20,003 bases of DNA from Clostridia bacterium (GTDB taxonomy: Bacteria; Bacillota; Clostridia; Oscillospirales; Acutalibacteraceae): positions 1 through 20,003 of the forward strand of contig CAAFXD010000229.1 of NCBI GenBank assembly GCA_900766945.1, given 5' to 3'. Positions 1 through 7,300 of the stretch are shown here, one piece after another (the stretch's first letter is position 1; every line of letters begins with the position of its first letter). The position numbers and the translations under genes were made by a program. A model generated the notes under the pieces. It saw only the letters and a program-made list of their open reading frames with translations, searched no databases and was not told the origin of the DNA.

Positions 1-72
1 CGCAAAATCACATCAAAATCCGCCCCTACAAACGGGCGCGCAATGCACGCCCCTACGCCCATATTGCTTTTA

Positions 73-113
73 TGCGTAGGGAACGGTCTTGACCGTTCCG
101 TTTATTCCTCCAC
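73..113 (+). repeat. Dispersed intergenic hairpin repeat, copy A
   Basis: The stretch begins TGCGTAGGG, carries an almost perfect inverted repeat (GGAACGGTC at 80-88 against GACCGTTCC at 91-99), and ends in TTATTCCTCC. A second copy with the same borders but a different hairpin stem lies at 19899-19938 in the same orientation. The conserved borders around a variable stem suggest a short dispersed intergenic element of the kind common in clostridial genomes. Related motifs (CCCCTACGCCC and CCGCCCCTAC) occur just upstream in the reverse orientation. I see no protein-coding content here. Confidence 0.6.
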
Positions 114-141
114 AAACCCCAACCTGGATGGTGTTACAAAG

Positions 142-168
142 GGTGGGGATCTCACGCCCCACCTTTTT
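142..168. terminator. Possible rho-independent terminator
   Basis: GGTGGGG (142-148) and CCCCACC (157-163) form a 7-bp G+C-rich stem with an 8-nt loop, followed on the plus strand by five T residues. Read on the minus strand the same stem lies about 40 bases after the small ORF ending at 207 and could terminate it, although the T tract there is weak. It could also be part of the neighbouring repeat cluster. Confidence 0.45.
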
Positions 169-206
169 CTTTAACACGGTCGCGGACGGTATGAACGAAT
201 CAATGC

Positions 207-380
207 TCATATTGTATACGCCGTTTTGATTTTCTCATTCAAAAAAGCCTGCATATTTTTGAAAAGGTCGCTTGCCTTTTCGTCTGTCGTTGCGGTTTGT
301 TCCAGCCAAAGCAAGACTTCTTGATAAGCCACACGCTCCGCAAGTTGCGTTGCAATCTCGCACGGTGTTACGGTTGACAA
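207..380 (-). CDS. Small hypothetical protein (57 aa)
   Basis: I do not recognise this protein. It is short, hydrophilic and probably helical, with a core around LAERVAYQEVLLWLEQ and a Lys-rich end, and has no signal peptide or membrane segment. I chose the TTG at 380 because an AAGGAA ribosome site (391-396) sits about 10 nt before it; the in-frame GTG at 389 would overlap that site. It is divergent from the ribbon-helix-helix gene starting at 558, and the pair share the 177-bp gap between them. Its reality rests only on the ribosome site and plausible residue composition. Confidence 0.45.
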   Translation of the reverse strand: MSTVTPCEIATQLAERVAYQEVLLWLEQTATTDEKASDLFKNMQAFLNEKIKTAYTI

Positions 381-557
381 TGTTCTCACTTCCTTTCATA
401 AGGGATTCCATGTTGATGTGTATGTATACAGCACAATCACTACGGTATTACATCAATAGACATATTATACAAAAACATACTGTCGGTATTGCATATAACG
501 ACGATAGTGTATTTTTAATTTTTATGTTAAAATTTATTTTTGAAAGGTGGTGTGAAT

Positions 558-749
558 GTGGCTGTATCTGACGCGCAAAAAAAGGCTACAAATAAATATT
601 TTAATAAGTTAGACGAAATAAAAATCAGGGTACCAAAAGGACAAAAAGCCGTTATACAGGCACACGCGCAAGGGAAAGGGCTTTCGCTGAATGCGTACAT
701 TGTTTCACTGATTGAACAAGATATGCACGAACGGCAAACGGGAGAGTAG
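558..749 (+). CDS. Ribbon-helix-helix (Arc/CopG-like) DNA-binding protein, 63 aa
   Basis: A small basic protein with the layout of a ribbon-helix-helix repressor. An N-terminal beta segment (around LDEIKIRVPKG) is followed by a first helix (QKAVIQAHAQGKG) and, after the LSLNAYI turn, a second helix (SLIEQDMHERQ). Such proteins dimerise and insert the paired strands into the DNA major groove, often as antitoxins or regulators on mobile DNA. I chose the GTG at 558 because AAAGGTGG (543-550) is about 7 nt upstream; a TTG at 540 would lie before that site. No toxin is visible next to it, so an antitoxin role is unproven. The 3' end overlaps a hairpin that probably terminates transcription. Confidence 0.72.
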   Translation: MAVSDAQKKATNKYFNKLDEIKIRVPKGQKAVIQAHAQGKGLSLNAYIVSLIEQDMHERQTGE

Positions 750-776
750 ATGCTTCAGCTGCCCTCCCGTTTGTTT
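735..776 (+). terminator. Hairpin terminator after the RHH gene
   Basis: CAAACGGGAG (735-744) pairs perfectly with CTCCCGTTTG (764-773) to give a 10-bp stem with a 19-nt loop that contains the stop codon of the RHH gene. Three T residues follow the stem, so the U tract is short. The position at the gene end supports termination, possibly an inefficient one. Confidence 0.5.
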
Positions 777-824
777 GACAAGTGGGGGGAGTTGGCTTTT
801 TGTGTGTAAAGATCGGGCAATGTG

Positions 825-857
825 GTTTCAAACCGTGGAATTACACGACTCTCAAAC
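825..857 (-). repeat. Orphan degenerate CRISPR repeat outside the array
   Basis: This 33-bp stretch is a decayed copy of the 36-bp array repeat. The last 21 bp (837-857, ending GACTCTCAAAC) match the repeat at 19 of 21 positions, and the first four bases (GTTT) also match, while the middle has lost about three bases. It lies 438 bp beyond the leader-distal end of the array, with a small ORF and a broken gene between, and no second repeat copy sits 30 bp to either side. It lacks the bulge substitutions that mark the true anti-repeat at 8415-8450, so it resembles a repeat more than a second tracrRNA. It may be a relic of a once longer array or a stand-alone guide-like unit. Confidence 0.7.
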
Positions 858-890
858 CAACAGTTGCAATCATTTTTTGCGCGCTCTCTT

Positions 891-1055
891 TTAATAATTT
901 ATTAAGCCCTCAGCATACAAGCGCATTATTTGTTGATGCATTTCGCGGTCTATTAACCCATAATATCCCACAGCAAAGGCTACAACTTCGTCAAAGTGTT
1001 TCAAATTGTATTCCTCTACGGCTTTAACCAAATCCGAATACTCAACATTTTTCAT
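891..1055 (-). CDS. Small hypothetical protein (54 aa)
   Basis: An open frame from the ATG at 1055 to the TAA at 891, preceded by a strong AGGAG site (1064-1068) with 8-nt spacing. The product begins MKNVEYSDLVKAVEEYNLKH and ends in AEGLINY. It is acidic and probably helical, with no membrane segment or signal peptide. I do not recognise the family. Because it lies between the orphan repeat and the array it may be accessory cargo acquired with, or inserted into, the CRISPR locus, but nothing in the sequence assigns a function. The ribosome site makes it more credible than most ORFs of this size. Confidence 0.6.
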   Translation of the reverse strand: MKNVEYSDLVKAVEEYNLKHFDEVVAFAVGYYGLIDREMHQQIMRLYAEGLINY

Positions 1056-1125
1056 TTTTGACACTCCTATTTGACATTTTTTTAATTTTAATATAAAATG
1101 TAATCAAGGGGAACCCCTTAAACAC

Positions 1126-1164
1126 AAAGGTTGTCGTTACTGATGAGGAAGTGCGGCAACCTTT
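1126..1164 (-). terminator. Probable terminator hairpin
   Basis: AAAGGTTG (1126-1133) and CAACCTTT (1157-1164) form an 8-bp stem around the stop codon of the small fragment at 1137-1253. Read on the minus strand it is followed by TGTGTTTAAG, a weak U tract, and then by the small palindrome AAGGGGAACCCCTT. This looks like the 3' end of a small minus-strand gene. Confidence 0.35.
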
Positions 1165-1253
1165 TCTTTTATCAAATCTTTGATGACTTCGGAAAAGTCG
1201 CGGCTGTTATTTTCGTTATTATGTTTTTCCAGTAAATGCAAAACTTCTGTCAA
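1137..1253 (-). pseudogene. C-terminal remnant of a small gene
   Basis: A 38-codon open frame on the minus strand (LTEVLHLLEKHNNENNSRDF onward, ending VAALPHQ and a TAA) looks like authentic coding sequence because it is charged, helical and followed by a terminator-like hairpin. It has no ATG and no ribosome site upstream, and an in-frame stop occurs at 1263-1265. A TTG at 1253 is the only start candidate. I read it as the tail of a gene whose 5' part was lost near the leader-distal end of the array. A genuine small ORF with a weak TTG start cannot be excluded. Confidence 0.35.
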
Positions 1254-1295
1254 CTGTACAATTTAGTTTTTAAAATAATATCGAAATACCTTTTT

Positions 1296-2386
1296 GTTTG
1301 ACTCCATATGAAATTACACTACTCTCAAACTTGCCGTCGCGGTAAAATCCTCTACTGCCTGTTTGACTACCATATGAAATTACACTACTCTCAAACAATG
1401 CAACTCATCAATCAAGTAAATTACACGTTTGACTACCATATGAAATTACACTACTCTCAAACCCTTTTCGGAAGGTACTGCGACGGTTAGCGGTTTGACT
1501 ACCATATGAAATTACACTACTCTCAAACTTATCAACAACAACTTTTCGCTGTCAGTCAGTTTGACTACCATATGAAATTACACTACTCTCAAACCAAAGT
1601 ATTTTGAATAACATCCAATGTTTCGTTTGACTACCATATGAAATTACACTACTCTCAAACCGTAAGGATTTCCTTTAACACGCTTCGGGCGTTTGACTAC
1701 CATATGAAATTACACTACTCTCAAACGCCCGCAGGCGGTTGTATGTTTAATTCTGCGTTTGACTACCATATGAAATTACACTACTCTCAAACCTGCTCAC
1801 CCAACCGAAGCAGTTACCCTTTGTTTGACTACCATATGAAATTACACTACTCTCAAACATTGGTCAGCGCGTAATTTTATTTCGTCGTGTTTGACTACCA
1901 TATGAAATTACACTACTCTCAAACAAAAGGTGGGTACAAAAAAATGTACGAAACGTTTGACTACCATATGAAATTACACTACTCTCAAACGGACGGGAGA
2001 GCACAGGTTAATGGAATTTAGTTTGACTACCATATGAAATTACACTACTCTCAAACGGCAATCTTAACCGTCATGGTTTTACTTGTGTTTGACTACCATA
2101 TGAAATTACACTACTCTCAAACGTGGAGCGTTGGCTTTGCCATCGTTGCCGGGTTTGACTACCATATGAAATTACACTACTCTCAAACGTGTTGCTTGAT
2201 GAAAAGAAAATGGTGCAGGTTTGACTACCATATGAAATTACACTACTCTCAAACTCAGCGGCAAGACGATATAGGAAATCTTCCGTTTGACTACCATATG
2301 AAATTACACTACTCTCAAACATGGTTGCTCGATATGTGTTACGGCAAACAGTTTGACTACCATATGAAATTACACTACTCTCAAAC
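1296..2386 (-). CRISPR. Type II-A CRISPR array, 17 repeats and 16 spacers
   Basis: Seventeen repeats alternate with sixteen spacers that are all exactly 30 bp, giving a strict 66-bp period (for example repeats at 1361-1396, 1427-1462 and 2351-2386). In the transcribed (minus) direction the repeat begins GTTTGAGAGTAGTGTAA and ends GGTAGTCAAAC; the ends GTTTGA and TCAAAC are inverted repeats. Sixteen copies are identical. The leader-distal copy (1296-1330) lacks one A near its plus-strand start, typical of the oldest repeat. Transcription on the minus strand is supported by the leader at 2387-2485, the cas gene direction and complementarity to the tracrRNA at 8409-8528. The newest spacer should be 2321-2350 and the oldest 1331-1360. 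I could not identify spacer targets, apart from the partial match of spacer 2 (1397-1426) to the window's own isomerase gene. Confidence 0.98.
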
Positions 2387-2485
2387 CTCAAATTGAGGGG
2401 AAAGCAGGGAAACGCCACTACTTTGCGCCGTAATTTCACAGGCAGGATGCTTGTTTTTCTTATTTTATCATAAATTTCCAACCTT
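2387..2485 (-). promoter_or_regulatory. CRISPR leader with ATTTGAG leader-anchoring end
   Basis: These 99 bp lie between the csn2 stop and the first repeat. On the minus strand the leader ends CTCAATTTGAG immediately before the repeat. ATTTGAG is the known 3' leader motif of type II-A systems, which the Cas1-Cas2 integrase recognises to insert new spacers at the leader-proximal repeat. Its exact position at the array edge fixes the array polarity and suggests adaptation was recently functional. The upstream part is A+T-rich and carries a promoter. Confidence 0.9.
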
Positions 2486-2489
2486 TCAA
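2462..2489 (-). promoter_or_regulatory. Predicted pre-crRNA promoter
   Basis: On the minus strand TTGAAA (2484-2489) and TAAAAT (2462-2467) are separated by 16 bp, each one mismatch from the sigma-A consensus. Transcription would start near 2455, inside the leader, and run through the array. The -35 box overlaps the csn2 stop codon, so the array may be transcribed both from here and by read-through of the cas operon. Confidence 0.6.
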
Positions 2490-3166
2490 TAGATTTCGCA
2501 AAGGTCATTATCTAAAATCCATTGCATTTCAGAATCTAACCGATAACATTCTGAACTTTGTACCAATAGAATCGGGATTTTCCGATAAAACAGTTCCCGG
2601 CAAAGTGCTTCCAATTCCACTTTTTCCAAAACAGCTTTCACATTATACAGTACAAACAGTTTGATGCCAAGGTATTCTCTGCAAATCCGCATATAGTCAA
2701 GCAATCTTTCTGCTAACGGGCGCTCCGCCGAGAAATCGAACTGCACATCAACGCTTTTAAACAACTGCGTTAATTCCATTCCCTGTGTAAAAATCAAATC
2801 ATTCTCCTGCGTTTCACAAACAGAATACAAAAAAGATTCTATATTCGCCTGCAAACCGGACAGAGCGGCAAAATGGGATTCATCATTGGCGGTTTTTGCC
2901 AGTTGTGCATATAATTTGGTCAGTATCGTACGCGTATTCGGCTGTACTGTCAGCGGTTCGGTAATCAGTTCAGTGTATTTCGACAAAGAAATCGGCTCAA
3001 AATGTTCAGAAAGCACGAAATTCCCCTCGCCGCCTGCCTGTTGTTGAATCAAATCCGAAAGAAAGGCATAGCATGCCGTTGGATTTTCCAAAACAAGCGT
3101 GTGCACCGTATTTTCTTGAAATGTGATTACCTCGGAAAATTGCGGACAAGAAAGCATAAGGCTCAT
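2486..3166 (-). CDS. csn2: Type II-A CRISPR adaptation protein Csn2
   Basis: Csn2 is the marker of type II-A systems. It forms a tetrameric ring that slides on double-stranded DNA ends and works with Cas1, Cas2 and Cas9 in spacer acquisition. This 226-aa protein has the length of the common short Csn2 form. It sits at the family's position, last in a cas9-cas1-cas2-csn2 operon and next to the leader. Its start overlaps the cas2 stop by 4 bp (ATGA), implying translational coupling. The central helical region (about residues 80-160) and the C-terminal strand-rich part (KLFVLYNVK, IPILLVQSS) fit the degenerate P-loop-like core, which in this family has no ATPase function. The assignment rests on context, length and overall pattern more than on motifs, because Csn2 sequences diverge strongly. 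Confidence 0.9.
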   Translation of the reverse strand: MSLMLSCPQFSEVITFQENTVHTLVLENPTACYAFLSDLIQQQAGGEGNFVLSEHFEPISLSKYTELITEPLTVQPNTRTILTKLYAQLAKTANDESHFAALSGLQANIESFLYSVCETQENDLIFTQGMELTQLFKSVDVQFDFSAERPLAERLLDYMRICREYLGIKLFVLYNVKAVLEKVELEALCRELFYRKIPILLVQSSECYRLDSEMQWILDNDLCEIY

Positions 3167-3483
3167 ACAATCACCAACCGTTCATCGGAACTTAAAATTT
3201 CCGAAGCATATTCCCCAACCACAAATTCCATTTTGGCAAACTGTTTTTCGGTTATCAACAGCATTTGCACCAAACCGCTTTCCGGCTTATTTTTGCGCAC
3301 GCTTTGCATCACCGCCGCGGCGGCGGTTTGATTTAAAGCAAGTTTTGCGTAAACGGACTCTTGCAACATAATAAACCCGCTTTTGATTAAAAACTTGCGG
3401 AATTTTCTGTAATTCCGTTTTTCCGCCGAAGTGACATTCGGCAAATCAAAAAAGACCAAAACACGCATAAATCTATAACTCAT
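3163..3483 (-). CDS. cas2: CRISPR integrase subunit Cas2
   Basis: Cas2 dimerises and bridges two Cas1 dimers to form the integrase that inserts spacers. This 106-aa protein has the ferredoxin-like start (MRVLVFFDLP) with the conserved Asp13 after the first strand, followed by the NYRKFRKFLIKSGFIMLQESVYAKL helix and strand typical of type II Cas2. Family Asp residues at this site can act as a metal nuclease in vitro, but the integration role is structural. The start overlaps the cas1 end by 11 bp and the stop overlaps the csn2 start by 4 bp. The ATG at 3483 gives a methionine five residues before the first strand; the second Met (residue 6) is an alternative start. Confidence 0.95.
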   Translation of the reverse strand: MSYRFMRVLVFFDLPNVTSAEKRNYRKFRKFLIKSGFIMLQESVYAKLALNQTAAAAVMQSVRKNKPESGLVQMLLITEKQFAKMEFVVGEYASEILSSDERLVIV

Positions 3484-4345
3484 TTCTGTAAAACCGTATA
3501 AGCGTTAAATCGCCGCTTTCCAATGCATCGAACACCGATTTGCAATAGATGCGCACGGCGGCGGTGGTTGTTTGCATTTTATTTTGTATCAAGATTTCCG
3601 TATTCAGTAAATCCAGCAGCCACACTTTTTCGTTATGCCCAAACTCCGTCGGTTGCAAACGCGCCACGCGCCGGTCCACAAGCGGGCGGAACGGCTCCAT
3701 GAAGTCACTGCTTAAATTGTAAAAATTGAATTGGTTGTCGTGAAAGAGCCCGAGTTGCGTCAGGTACCCCATTGCCGCAATTTCCCGATTAAAGGTAGAC
3801 AGCAAAAGCCCGTACCCGTAATTTAAGGCTTTGTTCACGGGGCAATCGTCATTTCGTGTAAAGGCTTTTCCGAACAGGCTGTTAAAATACACTTTGGCGG
3901 CGTGCCCTTCACGGTTGGTGGCATCGTTAAATTCGATTTGCTCGATATACCCGCGCAACATTTCGCTTTCGGGCTTTTGCAGTTCTTCGAGCAAAATCGC
4001 CTGCTGACGGATTTTTTCGGTCACAATTTCCGTCCAAACCGCACTTTTTAGGTCCGCAGGCCACGCAATTTGACTGCGCACCTTGGCGCTGGTATCATGA
4101 CTGCCGTAATAGGGCATCAATTGTGTATCGGGACTTCGCTTTTCGTCGCAAAAAATCACCTTGATTTTGCGTTTGTTGAGTTCACACAGCAGTGCCGCTG
4201 TCAGCGACACCGCCGTGCTTTCAACGAGTAGCATATAGATTTCGGAAAGGTGGATTTTGACTGTTTCGTCACTGCGTATCACCAAATAGTTGAGTTTGCA
4301 GTCTAACTTTGCCCGTTTGGTGATTTCAACAATCCGCCAACTCAT
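3473..4345 (-). CDS. cas1: CRISPR integrase Cas1 (type II)
   Basis: Cas1 is the metal-dependent integrase that joins new spacers to the leader-repeat junction. At 290 aa it is close to the type II-A norm. The catalytic residues can be placed: Glu146 in NREGHAAKVYF, His202 in GLFHDNQ and Glu217 in SDFMEPFRPLVD, matching the Glu-His-Glu layout of Streptococcus Cas1. The N-terminal beta-rich domain (to about residue 85) includes the IHLSEIYMLLVESTAVSL segment common to the family. The start overlaps the cas9 stop by 4 bp (ATGA), so translation is probably coupled to cas9. All key residues are present, so the gene appears intact. Confidence 0.97.
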   Translation of the reverse strand: MSWRIVEITKRAKLDCKLNYLVIRSDETVKIHLSEIYMLLVESTAVSLTAALLCELNKRKIKVIFCDEKRSPDTQLMPYYGSHDTSAKVRSQIAWPADLKSAVWTEIVTEKIRQQAILLEELQKPESEMLRGYIEQIEFNDATNREGHAAKVYFNSLFGKAFTRNDDCPVNKALNYGYGLLLSTFNREIAAMGYLTQLGLFHDNQFNFYNLSSDFMEPFRPLVDRRVARLQPTEFGHNEKVWLLDLLNTEILIQNKMQTTTAAVRIYCKSVFDALESGDLTLIRFYRNEL

Positions 4346-7300
4346 AACGATGCCAAATCCAATTCGTTTTCAAACAGTCCCGTAACGGATTGGAAAATCA
4401 ACTTAATATCTGTTAGTTTGGTAATGTCATTGTTTAAAACCAATACACCTGCATGCCCAACACCGTCGCACAGTGTTAAATCCGCGGACATTGCATTACA
4501 TTGGAAAAGATGCAATGCGTTGGAAAGGAAAATGCATTGTTCTTCCAACGAACGTGCTTTGAATGTTTCACGCCCTTTTTCAAACGCAGCGACTTGCGCA
4601 GATAATCGCTTGGAATAAACCGTATCCCGCAATTTTTGATACAGCGTATCGTAAATCTCCAAATTATCCTCTTTGGTAAGCTTTCGCAAATATGAAATCG
4701 GCTGAATGGATTTGTATTTCTTGTTTTGCTCGATCCACTTGTCAATCCGATGGAAATAGGCATATTGCTGTTCGGACAGCACAAGTTGATTGGCATTTTT
4801 GAATACCAACCGCGACTCTGTTCTGCCCGACAAATGCATTTTAAACCCGTCTACCGAAAACAGTGTGTTGATTTTGACCTTCGGCAACAGAATTTCGGGG
4901 TCTTGTAAGGTTTCGGCAAAATACGGCAGTAACGCTTCCGGGTGCTGTTCAAAATACTTTGCTTTATACACGGGTACACTTTCAAAGGTTTTTACCCGTT
5001 TTCCTTTTACCGTGTGACGCACCAAAGCAAAATACGCACCTGCCACCTTATTATAACCGCCGTACTTTTGGAAATCGGCAAGCCGCGGGTCGCCGGTTTT
5101 CAACGGCATTTGTCCGCTACCTTTTTTGACGGGTTGTTGGTCAAAAAACGCACCTTTTTGCTCGGTTGCATAGCGCGTAAACAGAATATTGTTTTTTGCC
5201 ATCGTTTTGCGAACAGTGGCAATATAACTGCTGTCAGGCAACCAAGCGGTTTCACCACCACGCTGTACGGGATGCTTAAATACACATTTCAAACTATAAT
5301 CTTCACCGCTTTTTAAAAACCGTACCGGATTATTGGTAAATTTCACATGATATACATTGCCGACAACAATATTGAGATACGCGTCTTTTGCATGGTGATA
5401 GTCATTGACACTGCGACATTTATCAAATTTAAATTCCGTACGAAATTCCGAAACATTTTTGGCCTTGGAGTATACCACTTCACTGTTCGGATACAGTTGG
5501 GCAAGCAGTTGTGCAGTCGCCTTGGAGGATTGGCGCGTTTCCACCAACTGCCGTGCGATAAAGCCTGCCAATTCCTCTGCCGAAAGCGGCGTGGTACGCA
5601 TTAAGCGGTAGTATTTTTCTTTGGAAATGAGGTTTAATTCCAATAAACGCTTCCAAAGGGCAACCGTTTTTACGTTACGCATAGAGGATGGCACCGGATC
5701 CTTTCCTTTTTTCTCGTTCAATACACGCTGAACCAACACGCGGTTGTTCAGGCTGTCATCTTTGGTTTGCGAACGCGGATAAATATGATCGATATCATAC
5801 TTTGTTTTATCATACAAATCCGCCAAATCAATCGGCTCGCCGCTGTACATACAACGGCCGAGTTGTGTGTAATACAAATACAGTTTGTCTTTTCGCAAAG
5901 TATCTTCCGGGGCTTTATCCAACGCTTCAAAAAGTGCCGACTCCTCTCTTTTGCACGCGGCATAGCAGTCCAAAAGAGCCTGTTTTCTGGATTGTGTCCG
6001 CTGATTCTTTTGGTTTTCCGCCGGACCGCGGGCAACCTCCAAAAAGATGCGTTTCGGGGCGTGTCCCATTACTTTTGTCACTTCTTTTATCACGGCAAGC
6101 GTGCGGCGAATACTGCGTTTTACCGCAGGCGAAACCGCCAATTCGTCTACGGCTTGCCCGGCGTTTGCCGCAGTAATCTGTCCGTTTTTGTCGGCGTTAA
6201 ACAAATTGACCGCATCGGTAAAGCCGTATTTACCGCTTAACAACTTCATTAAGTTATCGGTTGTATTTTCCAGCGCAGAGAGAATACTGACGGCTTCCCC
6301 CGTCGCTTTGTCTATATGATAAATTCCCGTTAAGAAAGTCTCGGAAAGATTGCCCCAGCCGATGTAATTGAGCCGCAGCAAATTGTGCATTTCTTCCGCG
6401 CTTAAACGGTCACCGAAGGTCCGCTGTAAAAACACCTGCAACAGTTTTTTCGACTCGCCGAGCACGGTGATTTGATAGATGATTTCCTCGGTCATTTGGG
6501 TATCGTTTACTTTATCCCCCAAGATTTTGCGCAGTTCAATATACGATTTCATCGTACCGCGGACTTCACCGTCTAAGCCCGTAATTTCAGCCGACTTTTC
6601 GCAATATCCTTTGGAAAACAAATAATTATGAATTCTCTTGACAGTAACCTTTTGTGCACGGTCGGTTTGTAAGAATAAATCTTGAAACAATGCATTTTTC
6701 AATGCAGGCGGCAGTTTTTGACCGTCCACAGCAATCGAATTTAATTGGTTGTATATCACGAATTTACTGTATAGAACGGACTCCTTCGGCAACACCTTTT
6801 CGCCGACCAAATAGGTGCAAAAATTGGTCATGCGCTGAATAAACTGCTCGGCGCTTTTGATTTTGTCTACCTTGTCGTCGAAATTCCACGGGTAAATTTT
6901 CCCCGTCTCTTTGCGCACAATCCAAGCATTGCCGTGCGTCGGATTTAAAGGACCGACATAATACGGAACGCGGAAGGTCATCAGTTTTATGATTTTATCG
7001 GCAACCGTTGTGCCGTCTTGCTCCGTATTCAAAAAGGCATAGTGCTGTTTTGAATGGTCTAAAATGACCTGCAACTCGCGCAAATGAATTTGATAGGGCA
7101 ACACGCTGTTGTCTTTGGTCGCTTGTTTCGGCAGAGCCGTCCCTGCTTGCAGTTTGGCTTTTAAATCTGTTTCCGCCGGTGTTGCAGGCGTAAAATCACC
7201 TAACAGTTTTAAGGCAAATTTACAGAAATCCTCCTGAAGCACATTCCGTTTGTCAACGACCGCTTCTCCTTTTTTAGAGGGATGCCCGGTATAAGCGCAA

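Noticed and set aside
825..857. A second tracrRNA at the orphan repeat
   Set aside because: It lacks the bulge changes of an anti-repeat, and no terminator-ended hairpin series follows on the plus strand.
1308..2508. Open frames in the array repeating peptides such as MKLHYSQT (plus) and SSVISYGSQT (minus)
   Set aside because: The 66-bp period is a multiple of three, so the repeats keep frames open. They are translated CRISPR repeats, not proteins.
5688..6319. Several long plus-strand frames inside cas9
   Set aside because: They are shadows of the conserved RuvC/HNH coding sequence on the other strand and have no ribosome sites.
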